Positions 26,713 through 35,482 of a stretch of 64,000 bases of DNA are shown here, piece by piece. Position numbers and translations under genes: made by a program. The stretch is taken from the NCBI RefSeq assembly GCF_003312425.1, contig NZ_QNUX01000007.1, positions 124,001 to 188,000 of the forward strand, given 5' to 3'. Within the stretch, counting starts at the first letter, position 1, and each line of letters begins with the position of its first letter. The DNA is from Flavobacterium psychrolimnae. Its GTDB lineage: Bacteria > Bacteroidota > Bacteroidia > Flavobacteriales > Flavobacteriaceae. The notes below the pieces were generated by a model, which made no database searches, was not told the DNA's origin, and saw only the letters and a program-made list of their open reading frames with translations.

Positions 26713-27713
26713 TCAGTCAAAAAATCCCATTGATTCAAATCCCGATTCAAAACCTTCCCGATTACTTCTTGAAATCGCAGGGCATCGACCCCAAACCCTT
26801 TTGGTTTTTTTGCTTCTAAGTCACCAAAAGTAATAACATGATTTTTAGGCAATTTTTTGTTGACTGCTAATGATTTTTCAAAAATCTGTTTGAGTTCCGA
26901 AAAATTAGTATTGTTGTTTTTATCAATAGGATGCGACAAAGCGACACTTATGTTTCGAACGGCTACTACTAAATCTTTAGTCTCTTGCATAGTCAAAGAC
27001 GCTTTCGCATCCGGGCCAAAAAGCTGTCGGTCAAAAACAACATGAAATTCCAAAATACTGACACCCAAAGCCGTTGCTGCGATGCAGGTTTCAATTCGGG
27101 CAGAATGATCTGAAAAACCAACAGGAACTTTATATCGCTCCTTTAATTCTTGAATCACATTCAATCCATATTGCTCTGGGATAGTGGGATAAGCAGTCGT
27201 ACATTGCAAAATAGAAAAATTAACCTGTCTTTCTTTCAGAAAATTGACGGTTTGATCTAATTCAGCATATGAGCTCATTCCTGAAGACAAAATCACAGGT
27301 TTTCCAGTTTGTGCAATTTTCTCTAAAATCAAGAAATTAGTAACTTCACCTGAGCCTATTTTATAATATTTAGTTCCGATTTCCTCCAGCCAATCTACTG
27401 CTAAATTGCTAAAAGGGGAGCATATAAAGTCAAGCCCCACACTATCACAATGTTGCTTAATCCCTTTCCACTCCGCTAAAGAAAAACCCATTCGTTTCCA
27501 ATAGTCAAAACGGGTATCATCCTCCAAAGAGAATTTCACCCGGAAAGGTTCGTGTTCACTGCTTTCTGCCTCAGCTATATGCAGTTGAAACTTCACGGCA
27601 TCAACACCAGTTAGTGCAATGGCTTCAATATAGGAATACAAAATGCCCAAACTGCCTTCGTGCGCCTGACCAATTTCAGCTATTAAATATGGAGATGTTT
27701 TTTTTAGAAACAT
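26679..27713 (-). CDS. neuB: N-acetylneuraminate synthase family (nonulosonate synthase)
   Basis: 344 residues: NeuB TIM-barrel domain (about 5-250: IAEIGQAHEG, DAVKFQLH, YYKIGSGEVTNFLILEKIA, QCTTAYPT, GFSDHS, EFHVVFDR) plus a C-terminal SAF/antifreeze-like domain (about 285-335). It condenses phosphoenolpyruvate with an N-acyl-mannosamine-type hexose to give a nine-carbon sugar. With NeuC and NeuA this completes a minimal CMP-sialic-acid-type route; no LegB/LegC or PseB/PseC genes are in the window. Oddity: the last residues GDFDKLSLTE are encoded by a dispersed repeat that replaced or extended the original 3' end. Confidence 0.88.
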   Translation of the reverse strand: MFLKKTSPYLIAEIGQAHEGSLGILYSYIEAIALTGVDAVKFQLHIAEAESSEHEPFRVKFSLEDDTRFDYWKRMGFSLAEWKGIKQHCDSVGLDFICSPFSNLAVDWLEEIGTKYYKIGSGEVTNFLILEKIAQTGKPVILSSGMSSYAELDQTVNFLKERQVNFSILQCTTAYPTIPEQYGLNVIQELKERYKVPVGFSDHSARIETCIAATALGVSILEFHVVFDRQLFGPDAKASLTMQETKDLVVAVRNISVALSHPIDKNNNTNFSELKQIFEKSLAVNKKLPKNHVITFGDLEAKKPKGFGVDALRFQEVIGKVLNRDLNQWDFLTEGDFDKLSLTE

Positions 27714-27831
27714 GGCTAAAATTTCTTTATTTAGACAAAAATAGGTATAATTTCTGTTTATTAATATTATACAGTTGACACCTATTTTGTTTATATTAAC
27801 AATCGCTTAAAAATAGATTTGTAAAAAAGTT

Positions 27832-27839
27832 TATATTTG
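27832..27839 (+). promoter_or_regulatory. -7 box TATATTTG upstream of the pyruvyltransferase gene
   Basis: A perfect TAnnTTTG box 10 bases before the ATG, in the 136-base gap between divergent genes. No TTG is visible at the usual 19-21 base spacing, so the match is partial. Confidence 0.35.
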
Positions 27840-27849
27840 ACAAAAAAAC

Positions 27850-28665
27850 ATGTCTTCTAAAAAAACTATTCCACTTTTTTGGTGGGCATCCGAAAAATTT
27901 GGAAAAAATAATTTAGAAAATTTTGGAGATATCGTTGGTCCTTATTTAATTAAAAAAATATGCGGAAAAGAAGTTCGATTTGTACAACCAAATAAAAGGA
28001 AATGGTATGATTTTTTCACTACTATTTATGTTACCGCAGGAAGTATTTTAGCCCATGTAGACAACAAAAGTATTGTTTGGGGAAGTGGTATAATTGAATA
28101 TGACACAAAAGTAGCCAGGGCAACTTTCTTAGCAGTAAGAGGTCCAAAAACCAGAAAAAATTTAATACTCCAAAACTATAATGTTCCAGAAGTATATGGA
28201 GATCCCGCTTTGCTTTTGCCCAAATACTACAGTTCGAAAATACCAAGAAAATATAAAATTGGAATTATCCCTCACTTTGTAGATTATCCTTTGGTATCAG
28301 ATTGGTATATTAACAGTTCTGAAATTAAAATTATTAATCTTTTAAATAACTCCGTAGAAACCGTAATCGATGAAATTAGGAGCTGTGAGCACATTATTTC
28401 TTCTTCTTTGCACGGTATTATTGTTTCACATGCTTATGGAATTTCTGCCGTTTGGGTAAAATTTTCGGATAAACTCTTTGGTGATGATATCAAATTTGAA
28501 GATTATTTTGAATCAGTTGGGGTTTTCAATGCTACACCTTTTCTATTTGACAATAAAAAATCAGAAGCTCAATTGATTGATTTGATTAATGAAAAAAGTA
28601 TTCTTATTCGAACAGAAATTATTGAATCGTTGCAAAAGGGATTAATGAGTGTTTGCCCTTTTTAG
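27850..28665 (+). CDS. polysaccharide pyruvyl transferase family protein
   Basis: 271 residues, the only plus-strand gene in the 40-kb polysaccharide locus. NFGDIVGPYLIKKI at the N-terminus, VRGPKTRKNL, GDPALLLP, and HIISSSLHGIIVSHAYGISA at the C-terminal donor site are the CsaB/WcaK/ExoV pattern. These enzymes add a pyruvate ketal from phosphoenolpyruvate to a sugar. It is slightly short for the family (usually 300-400 residues) but both halves are present. It is transcribed divergently from neuB. Confidence 0.82.
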   Translation: MSSKKTIPLFWWASEKFGKNNLENFGDIVGPYLIKKICGKEVRFVQPNKRKWYDFFTTIYVTAGSILAHVDNKSIVWGSGIIEYDTKVARATFLAVRGPKTRKNLILQNYNVPEVYGDPALLLPKYYSSKIPRKYKIGIIPHFVDYPLVSDWYINSSEIKIINLLNNSVETVIDEIRSCEHIISSSLHGIIVSHAYGISAVWVKFSDKLFGDDIKFEDYFESVGVFNATPFLFDNKKSEAQLIDLINEKSILIRTEIIESLQKGLMSVCPF

Positions 28666-28726
28666 ATTAATAATAAAATTATTTCCCCTAATATCTTTCA
28701 ATAGGATTAACAAAGCTTTATTGCAA

Positions 28727-29026
28727 TTAATCTCCATCTCTTGAATCTTCTTTAGAAACACCGTTAGGCCAACCTTTGTCTTAAACATCCAAAATTCCTA
28801 ATTTATTTTCCACAAGTGCAATTTTTGAACGCAAACCAATTAAATCAACATTATCCCCTTGCCTTAACAATTTTGGTTCATTAACCCATTTGTAATACGA
28901 CATCAACTAAATTATTTTTCAAGATTTTGTTTCATAATCGTCAACTACTAAATCTATTTTTTTAGAAATTATATGCGTTATAAAAGTAATATTTGAAACA
29001 AAAACATCATTGGTGAATACATTCAT
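28727..29026 (-). pseudogene. decayed gene remnant of unknown family
   Basis: Two short minus-strand frames look like one broken coding sequence. MNVFTNDVFVSNITFITHII to a stop (28919-29026, 35 codons) is followed in another frame by MSYYKWVNEPKLLRQGDNVD, then LIGLRSKIALVENKLGILDV and a stop (28781-28903). After that stop, 17 more sensible codons (DKGWPNGVSKEDSRDGD) follow in frame. The residue composition is protein-like and the pieces adjoin, so a frameshift plus a nonsense change is likely. I do not recognise the family. It lies in the 673-base gap between the pyruvyltransferase and methyltransferase genes. Confidence 0.45.
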
Positions 29027-29120
29027 TATATTCTATTTGAATAATCAAAAAAAAAAAAAATTTTCGGTGGTAAAATTAGTATCAAATCATGGTTCTAAAG
29101 TCCATGTCAGAAACTTCTTT

Positions 29121-29300
29121 TTAAAAATAGCGCTCCAAAAGTATTTTTTTTATGTGTTTGTAATTTTGAGATATAATAATGTCTGACTCTAATATTGTGT
29201 TGGCGATTTCTCTGTTGTTGTTTTTTAAATACTCTAAATCATCAATATTATCGGAGGCAATATAGGTAAAACTAGCCACTTTATATAATTTTATAGCCAT
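29121..29300 (-). CDS. short unrecognised ORF (59 codons)
   Basis: MAIKLYKVASFTYIASDNID opens a 59-residue frame ending KKILLERYF. It has plausible composition and an A-rich upstream region, but no known motif. It could be the intact N-terminus of a gene whose remainder decayed (next fragments at 28727-29026) or a small separate gene. A 14-A run at 29047-29060 lies just beyond it, so a frameshift there could have ended the original frame. Confidence 0.35.
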   Translation of the reverse strand: MAIKLYKVASFTYIASDNIDDLEYLKNNNREIANTILESDIIISQNYKHIKKILLERYF

Positions 29301-29338
29301 AGATAAAATTTAAAATTGTTAAAAAAATCTTTTCTATG

Positions 29339-29953
29339 TTAATCAAACATTAAATTAAAAATTGTTTGTTTTTCCCAAATCTGATGATTAACAATTTTAT
29401 AATTATTTTTCTTGAAAATCGATTCTAATTGTATTTGGGTGTAATCACTTAACCATCCATTTTTCTCTCTTGAAACTTTCATTACATCAGAGCAACAGTA
29501 AGATAGGATTATTTGATTTATTTTTTCCTTTTTCATTTTTTCAAATAGCCTTTCAATATCATATATATATTCTAGTACACCACTAAAAATTATAGTATCA
29601 TATAAAGACAAATCTATATCTAATTGTCCGTTTAAGTCAAAAACAAGTGTCTCAGGAAATCGTTTAACAATATCTGAAGCGACATAAGTCTGAGTAGGCT
29701 TTATGAGTTGTTTTAAGTACATAGCTCCTGCACCAAACTCAATAATTTTAGCTGTTTCAGATAAAAAAGTAGCTAATAGCGCTGTTCTTTGATTCCAGTT
29801 TTCATATAAAGAATTATTTACAGACCATCTTTCAATATCGGATTTTTTTTGTGCTTTCAATGCTATTGTTTTGACCTCCAAGTAATTTTGTTTTTTATTC
29901 TTAAAAGCAAAATCAAACAATTGTATCAATCTAATTTTTATATATTTCTTCAT
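29339..29953 (-). CDS. class I SAM-dependent methyltransferase-like protein
   Basis: 204 residues from MKKYIKIRLIQLF; a Met 4 codons upstream is possible. AKIIEFGAGAMYLKQLI is motif I (SAM-binding glycine loop), TYVASDIVKRFPETLVFDLN supplies the acidic motif-II residue, and YDTIIFSGVLEYIYDIERLF is the motif-III region. The substrate is unknown; in this setting a sugar O-methylation or chain-terminating modification is conceivable. Its start overlaps the upstream glycosyltransferase stop by 23 bases. Confidence 0.72.
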   Translation of the reverse strand: MKKYIKIRLIQLFDFAFKNKKQNYLEVKTIALKAQKKSDIERWSVNNSLYENWNQRTALLATFLSETAKIIEFGAGAMYLKQLIKPTQTYVASDIVKRFPETLVFDLNGQLDIDLSLYDTIIFSGVLEYIYDIERLFEKMKKEKINQIILSYCCSDVMKVSREKNGWLSDYTQIQLESIFKKNNYKIVNHQIWEKQTIFNLMFD

Positions 29954-31085
29954 AAATACTACCAATTTGATCTTTTAAATCTTTTCTGTTACACTTTTTT
30001 CTAATAGTATCTACATTGGCTTCAAAACTATAATTTATTAAATTTTTATCCAGTAATGCGATTAAAAGCCATTTTTTAATTTCGTTTAAATCTAAAGGAT
30101 TAGTAATTAAAAAGCCATTTTTATTATGTTCAATAATTTCACTCATCACGTTTCCTGGATTAGATTGAATGGGAAAACATCCCATTCCCATAGCTTCCAA
30201 AAGGGCGTTAGGTAAACCATCAGACAAGCTATTTGCTATATAAATATAGCTGTGGTTCATCAGTTTTAAAAGTTCTTCATTGCGTATCGGTCGGTTTTTT
30301 AAATAGACAATAAAATTCAATTGTTTTAATTTGTTATCGTTTTTTATATAATCAACAATTTCCTGATTTGCCCCAAAAAGCACAATTTTAAATTCCATTA
30401 ACAAAGAAATTAATTCCTCATCAAAAGATTTTATTATTTCAAGACCCTTTCCAATCTCGTCACTATAAGCTTTTATTAAAATAGTATCTCTATCTTTGGG
30501 CATCAATAATTGTTCTTTTTCTATCGGAAAATCAATACCTCCATTTCCAGGAAAAACACCTGAAAATTTATTATTAAAACCTATTTTTTTTGCAATTTCA
30601 TAATCACGATTACAATCAGTTATTAAAAAATCAATACGCTTCAAAGCTTGATTCATAGTAATTTCCTTAATGTTCAGGTTTATAAAATAAAACATATCAC
30701 TTCCCCAAGAAGAATAAACCCACTTGACTTTTTTATGTTTCATCATCACCGAAAGAATGGGAATGCAAGCAATTTGTATAGCAAAACTATGTACAATATC
30801 AGGTCGAATTTCTAACATTTTTTGCTCAAATACTTTTGTTATATTTCTTTCATTAAATTTTTGAATGAGAATATATAATTTTGGAAAATTTATTTTTAAA
30901 AAAATCCTTCCCGGAAAATCCCAACACAATTTCCAACCCACTATTTGATTTACCCAGTGCAAACGTTCTACTTTTGCTCCACCATCTGTAATATCGAACC
31001 AATAAACCTCATGACCGTAATCCTGAAGCTGTTCTGACCAACGGAAAAAATGTAGAGAAGGCATGGAAACCATTAAAATTTTCAT
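29931..31085 (-). CDS. glycosyltransferase family 4-type (GT-B)
   Basis: 384 residues. MKILMVSMPSLHFFRWSEQL at the N-terminus and LSDGLPNALLEAMGMGCFPI (Glu-x7-Glu, donor binding), then NKNGFLITNPLD, place it in the retaining GT4 group. Part of the continuous minus-strand glycosyltransferase run that begins at wzm; it starts 1 base after the next gene's stop. Specificity unknown. Confidence 0.84.
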   Translation of the reverse strand: MKILMVSMPSLHFFRWSEQLQDYGHEVYWFDITDGGAKVERLHWVNQIVGWKLCWDFPGRIFLKINFPKLYILIQKFNERNITKVFEQKMLEIRPDIVHSFAIQIACIPILSVMMKHKKVKWVYSSWGSDMFYFINLNIKEITMNQALKRIDFLITDCNRDYEIAKKIGFNNKFSGVFPGNGGIDFPIEKEQLLMPKDRDTILIKAYSDEIGKGLEIIKSFDEELISLLMEFKIVLFGANQEIVDYIKNDNKLKQLNFIVYLKNRPIRNEELLKLMNHSYIYIANSLSDGLPNALLEAMGMGCFPIQSNPGNVMSEIIEHNKNGFLITNPLDLNEIKKWLLIALLDKNLINYSFEANVDTIRKKCNRKDLKDQIGSIYEEIYKN

Positions 31086-31086
31086 C

Positions 31087-32151
31087 TTACAAGACTATTT
31101 TTAATTGAATTGTGTTTATAACTTTATCCCATTCATACTCATAGTACTGGTTTCTAAATCGAGTAATCAAATGAATTAGTATTAAATCATTTAGACTCTG
31201 AAAATCATAAAAAACAAAATGTTTTTTTTTTATAATTTTTTTTATACTATTTTTTACACTTTTATATTCTGAATGAGGCTTTATGTCTATAATCAAATAG
31301 TGTCCTTTATAATTATCCCATAATCCATACAACATTGCATTTACTTCACTTTCTTGATTTGTCATTTGAAAAGATTGTATCACATTTGAAGTAAAATCCA
31401 TTGAATTGGGAATTAAACCCCAATCAAAAATTGTATTTGCCAACACCATTTTATTTTGAACAATTTTCTGAATGTATTGGTGATTGATTTGTTCCAAACT
31501 GGAATGAAATGGGGCGATACTTTCCATAGAACGGTAGGATCTAGGATGCCATTGATGCAATAATAATATTGTCTTATCGAAAAAATTAACTTTTATTCCC
31601 GCATTTCTCAATCTACAATGAACATCGGTATCTTCTGCTCCCCAACCGTGATAAAATTCATCATAACCACTGATTTTTTTTAAAAGTTTGGTGGGATATA
31701 AAGTCATTCCCGTGGCTTCTTCATTGGTTTTATGTTTGATTTTATAGTTATCAAATGATTTGTCTAATTTAGATTCTGATTCACTTAAAAAACCAACCTG
31801 AAAATAAATAGCTTCATTATCACTTTTAAGCCAATTAAGTTTTTCAATAAAATCATTACGAAATATCATATCAATGTCTCCAACAAAAAAATGTGATGTT
31901 TCGCATTTTTTTAAAGCGATATTAATGGCTTTTGATTTGTTCCAAAGCTGTTTTGAAACTTCACAATTAATAGCAGTTACAAAATGAAAATTTTCGAGTA
32001 ATTTTTCAATTTGCTGGGTATAAATCGTAGTACTTCCATAATTGACTAAAACAACTTGAAAGTTCAAATTAGATTGTTCTTTCAACGATTGCAAACATCT
32101 CTTTACAATATGGATTGATCGATTACGATAAGTAAATACGAGAGTAATCAT
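31087..32151 (-). CDS. glycosyltransferase family 2 with galactosyltransferase-like C-terminal motif
   Basis: 354 residues. N-terminal GT-A core: LVFTYRNRSIHIVKRCLQSL, DxD-type FVGDIDMIF (about 93-101), and the WGAEDTDVHCRLRNAGIKV element typical of the N-terminal galactosyltransferase / Glyco_transf_7C group. The C-terminal 120 residues are divergent. Two T-runs (9-10 long) fall in the coding region near 31222 and 31235. Adds one sugar; donor unknown. Confidence 0.82.
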   Translation of the reverse strand: MITLVFTYRNRSIHIVKRCLQSLKEQSNLNFQVVLVNYGSTTIYTQQIEKLLENFHFVTAINCEVSKQLWNKSKAINIALKKCETSHFFVGDIDMIFRNDFIEKLNWLKSDNEAIYFQVGFLSESESKLDKSFDNYKIKHKTNEEATGMTLYPTKLLKKISGYDEFYHGWGAEDTDVHCRLRNAGIKVNFFDKTILLLHQWHPRSYRSMESIAPFHSSLEQINHQYIQKIVQNKMVLANTIFDWGLIPNSMDFTSNVIQSFQMTNQESEVNAMLYGLWDNYKGHYLIIDIKPHSEYKSVKNSIKKIIKKKHFVFYDFQSLNDLILIHLITRFRNQYYEYEWDKVINTIQLKIVL

Positions 32152-32154
32152 GGT

Positions 32155-33396
32155 TTACGGTTTCAATTCATTTATAGTTTTTTGTAGATGCGCTTCAGAA
32201 AGATAATACATCAAATCAGGTCTATCCATTATTAGGTGATTTTTATTTTCTAACCAAAGATAATATAACGCGTTAATATGAGAATGAATAAGGTCTACAT
32301 CATCTATTGCACTCCAATAAGCGTAATCATTTCCTAACAATCGTTTTGATTCACTAAAAAAAGGCCCCAACAAAAGAATAGGCTTTCTAGCTTGAACACA
32401 ATGCGTGAACTTTCCGGGTAAAAAGGGGCTTAGCGGTCCCAATGCTTCCAAAATAACATTAACAGAGGTCAAATATTGCATTGCCAAAACAGTTTGAAAA
32501 GGCACATATTCCTTGCTTAAAAAAAGTTGAGGCATCATTTTTTGTTTTTCCTTTATTTGTTCATCAAAACAAGAAGGGCTTCCAATAAAGTAAAGTTTTG
32601 AATGATTTTTAGCTTTAGGCGTTTGTTCTACAAATTTCTCAAAAGCTTCGATTAGTGCTATTGGATTTCTTGCACTCATCATATTACCTGCATGCAAGAT
32701 ATTAAAATAATTCAGATTGAAGTAAGTTGGCAATAAACTTAGATCTATTGTTTCTTTAGCAATTTGATGCGGGACAATTATCTCTTTTCCTTTTTGATTA
32801 TGATAATAACTTTGCATCCAATCCGCTAAGAATTTACTTGGATACAACACATATCTAGCTTTTTCGATTATTTCCAAGAAAAAATCTCTTTTGAATTGAT
32901 GCCCCGGCTCTACCCAATCATAAGGCCTTGGATAACTATGCATCGGATAGGGATCGTGTATATAAGCTAACCATTTAGAATGCCATTCAGGCAAACCCAG
33001 AAGTGCCTTGTGCGGCCTGAAGCTTGAAGCCATACTCAGCGTTAAAACCCAATCAGATTCAAAGTTTTGAACTTTTTTCAATCCCTCTTTAATGCTATTA
33101 GAATCATTAAAAAATGTGAAAGAAAAACCAAAAATAGATTCTATTTTTGAATTAAAATTAATTTTAGTAATTCTTGAAATCTCTCGTTGTGACCTACTTA
33201 GTAGATAAAATAAAGAAAACTTTCTTTCTTTGATAGACACACAAGTAACACCCTGAAATTGGATATTTTTTCTTGAATAATGATATACTAATACTTCGTA
33301 ACCCGCTTTTGCCAGATTATGAATTAGTGATACATTGGCTTTTGAGCCACTACTATCATTCACATTAATAGAATCAACTACAACAAGAATTTTCAT
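32155..33396 (-). CDS. glycosyltransferase, GT4-like (divergent)
   Basis: 413 residues. ILVVVDSINVNDSSGSKANV and ILHAGNMMSARNPIALIEAF are typical of the two GT-B halves. The donor-site region reads VILEALGPLSPFLPGKFTHC, a degenerate version of the usual EGFGxxxxEAMA block, so catalytic assignment is less sure. It sits between wecB and the GT2 gene with gaps of 1-3 bases, so it is certainly cotranscribed with them. Confidence 0.75.
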   Translation of the reverse strand: MKILVVVDSINVNDSSGSKANVSLIHNLAKAGYEVLVYHYSRKNIQFQGVTCVSIKERKFSLFYLLSRSQREISRITKINFNSKIESIFGFSFTFFNDSNSIKEGLKKVQNFESDWVLTLSMASSFRPHKALLGLPEWHSKWLAYIHDPYPMHSYPRPYDWVEPGHQFKRDFFLEIIEKARYVLYPSKFLADWMQSYYHNQKGKEIIVPHQIAKETIDLSLLPTYFNLNYFNILHAGNMMSARNPIALIEAFEKFVEQTPKAKNHSKLYFIGSPSCFDEQIKEKQKMMPQLFLSKEYVPFQTVLAMQYLTSVNVILEALGPLSPFLPGKFTHCVQARKPILLLGPFFSESKRLLGNDYAYWSAIDDVDLIHSHINALYYLWLENKNHLIMDRPDLMYYLSEAHLQKTINELKP

Positions 33397-33397
33397 T

Positions 33398-34552
33398 TTA
33401 AGCTTGATTTAATAAATATTCTATGATTTTTCTTGATGCATTCCCATCACCATAGGGGTTTTTTTGTAAACCAAAACCTTCAAAATTATCCATGATATCC
33501 TGAATGTTCTTTATAATTTCATTTTTGTCAGTACCTACTATGGTAGAGAATCCTGCTGCCACCCCCTCTGGTCTTTCGGAAACGTTTCGGGTGACTAAAA
33601 CGGGTTTTCCTAGTGATGGTGCTTCTTCCTGTATACCTCCTGAATCAGAAACTATTAAATAAGATTGTTGCATCAGCCAAACAAAAGTGGGATAAGAAAC
33701 TGGCGGAATAAGTTGGATATTTACCTTGTTGGACAATAATTCATATACTATTTCCTTAACATTAGGATTCAAATGTACAGGATATATAATTACCACATCC
33801 TCTCTTTCAGAAATTTTCAAAAGAGCTTGGCAAAGATTTTGAAAGCCTTCTCCAAAATTCTCTCGGCGATGTCCTGTCACCAACACTATTTTTTTGTTAG
33901 TAGGTAAACTATTTTTTAATTGTTCAATTTCAGGATTAGTATAATTTTTAGTCTCCATTTTGTTTAGAGTCCAGAATAAAGCATCAATACCTGTATTTCC
34001 AGTTTCTACAATATTTTTTTGAAGTATTCCCTCCTTTAACAAATTTCGGTTAGCTTGTTCAGTAGGAGTAAAATGAATATCGGCAATTCTACTGGTTATT
34101 TGGCGATTGATTTCTTCCGGAAATGGAGCATGCTTGTTAAAGGTACGTAATCCTGCCTCCACATGACCTACTTTAATCCCTAGATGGAAAGCCGCCAAGG
34201 CTACCATAGATGAAGTAGTTGTATCACCATGAACCAAAACTAAATCGGGTTTTTCTTGGATCAAAACTTCATCCATCTTAAGAAGAATATTAGCACTCAA
34301 ACCATTTAGAGTTTGATTAGGTTGCATCAAATTGAGATCATAATCTGGGACAATTTCAAAAAAATCTAATACCTGATCTAGCATTTTGCGATGTTGTGCC
34401 GTGACACAAACCTTTACTTCAAATTTGTTTTTTGAGTCTTCAACCCCTTGATAGGATTGGAACAAGCTAAGCTCTGACTGACATAGTTCGTGATACAGTG
34501 GTGCCATTTTGATGGCTTCGGGACGTGTACCGAAAACGATTAGAATTTTCAT
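33398..34552 (-). CDS. wecB: UDP-N-acetylglucosamine 2-epimerase (non-hydrolysing)
   Basis: 384 residues: ILIVFGTRPEAIKMAPLYHE, VTAQHRKMLDQVLDFF, VLVHGDTTTSSMVALAAFHL, HVEAGLRT, PEEINRQITSRIADIHFTPT, VTGHRRENFG and SDSGGIQEEAPSLGKPVLV are all present. It interconverts UDP-GlcNAc and UDP-ManNAc, supplying ManNAc-type donors. Compared with typical WecB there is a short insert (LFQSYQGVEDSKNKFEVKV) around residues 31-49. It differs from the hydrolysing NeuC at 24671, so the locus handles ManNAc in two forms. Confidence 0.93.
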   Translation of the reverse strand: MKILIVFGTRPEAIKMAPLYHELCQSELSLFQSYQGVEDSKNKFEVKVCVTAQHRKMLDQVLDFFEIVPDYDLNLMQPNQTLNGLSANILLKMDEVLIQEKPDLVLVHGDTTTSSMVALAAFHLGIKVGHVEAGLRTFNKHAPFPEEINRQITSRIADIHFTPTEQANRNLLKEGILQKNIVETGNTGIDALFWTLNKMETKNYTNPEIEQLKNSLPTNKKIVLVTGHRRENFGEGFQNLCQALLKISEREDVVIIYPVHLNPNVKEIVYELLSNKVNIQLIPPVSYPTFVWLMQQSYLIVSDSGGIQEEAPSLGKPVLVTRNVSERPEGVAAGFSTIVGTDKNEIIKNIQDIMDNFEGFGLQKNPYGDGNASRKIIEYLLNQA

Positions 34553-34558
34553 TGCTTG

Positions 34559-35482
34559 CTACTTTTGTAATGCTTTTTTGATTTTATAAATGGGTAAACG
34601 GATAGGATAGGATATATAAAAAAGTTGCCATTTTATTTTTTCAAATATAGTCAAATCTAGAACATTTAAAATGGCAATAAATAAATTATATTCAGTAAAA
34701 TTTTTTGAAAGGGTTACAAAATAACGCTTTAAGGAAGCCGAAAGCAATTCTTTTTCTTTGAGATTTTTAATCACTAGCAAAACAGCTTTAGTGTATGACT
34801 CCCGCCTAATGGAATTATTCCTGTAAAACTCGCCAGTATTGGAGTCAGGATGTTTTCTATTGTAATATAAAACATTATCAATTATTATTCCTTTGAAATT
34901 TTCTGCAATAATTCTAGTATAACACTCCCATTCTTCAGCATACAAAAGACTTTCGTTAAATCGTATGAAATCAAAACATTGTTTTTTCCACAATACAGTA
35001 CAAGAAGCCAAACCTATTTCTTGAGTAATTATTTTTTCTATATCCGATTTGCTTAGCGATTTTACTATTGCAATTGGATTACTTTTAATGATGGGTCGTT
35101 CCTCTACAAAAGACATTTTTTGATAATGACAAAAGTCGATATTATTGATTTCAATAACTTCAAGACTTATTTTTAAATTATCGGGATGTACCAGATCATC
35201 ATCATCAAAAAAAACAATAAATTCTCCTTTGGCTATATCCAAGCCACAATTGCGACAACCCGGCAAACCTTTTTTATATTTATAAGAACGTTTTAAAAAC
35301 TGAAACCTATCATCTTGCTCCAGAATTGGAACTAAAATTTTTTTTGTATCATCGGTTCCACCATCATCAATAATAAGACATTCCCAGTTTTTAAAAGATT
35401 GATTTTGTATAGATTCTAAGGTTTCCATAATAAAATGAGCCCTATTATAGGTCGCCATAATTATAGTTATTTTTGGTTTCAT
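34559..35482 (-). CDS. glycosyltransferase family 2 (GT-A)
   Basis: 307 residues. ITIIMATYNRAHFIMETLES, LIIDDGGTDDT and the DxD motif FIVFFDDDDLVHPDN (about 88-102) are the classic GT2 core; CRNCGLDIAKGEF precedes it. The basic C-terminus (YPIRLPIYKIKKAL) may associate with the membrane. Its start overlaps the stop of the upstream GT14-like gene by 4 bases. Confidence 0.88.
   Translation of the reverse strand: MKPKITIIMATYNRAHFIMETLESIQNQSFKNWECLIIDDGGTDDTKKILVPILEQDDRFQFLKRSYKYKKGLPGCRNCGLDIAKGEFIVFFDDDDLVHPDNLKISLEVIEINNIDFCHYQKMSFVEERPIIKSNPIAIVKSLSKSDIEKIITQEIGLASCTVLWKKQCFDFIRFNESLLYAEEWECYTRIIAENFKGIIIDNVLYYNRKHPDSNTGEFYRNNSIRRESYTKAVLLVIKNLKEKELLSASLKRYFVTLSKNFTEYNLFIAILNVLDLTIFEKIKWQLFYISYPIRLPIYKIKKALQK

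Noticed and set aside
23782..27713. Pseudaminic or full legionaminic acid pathway
   Set aside because: No PseB/PseC/PseH/PseG or LegB/LegC/LegH genes are in the window; only NeuB, NeuC and NeuA types are visible.
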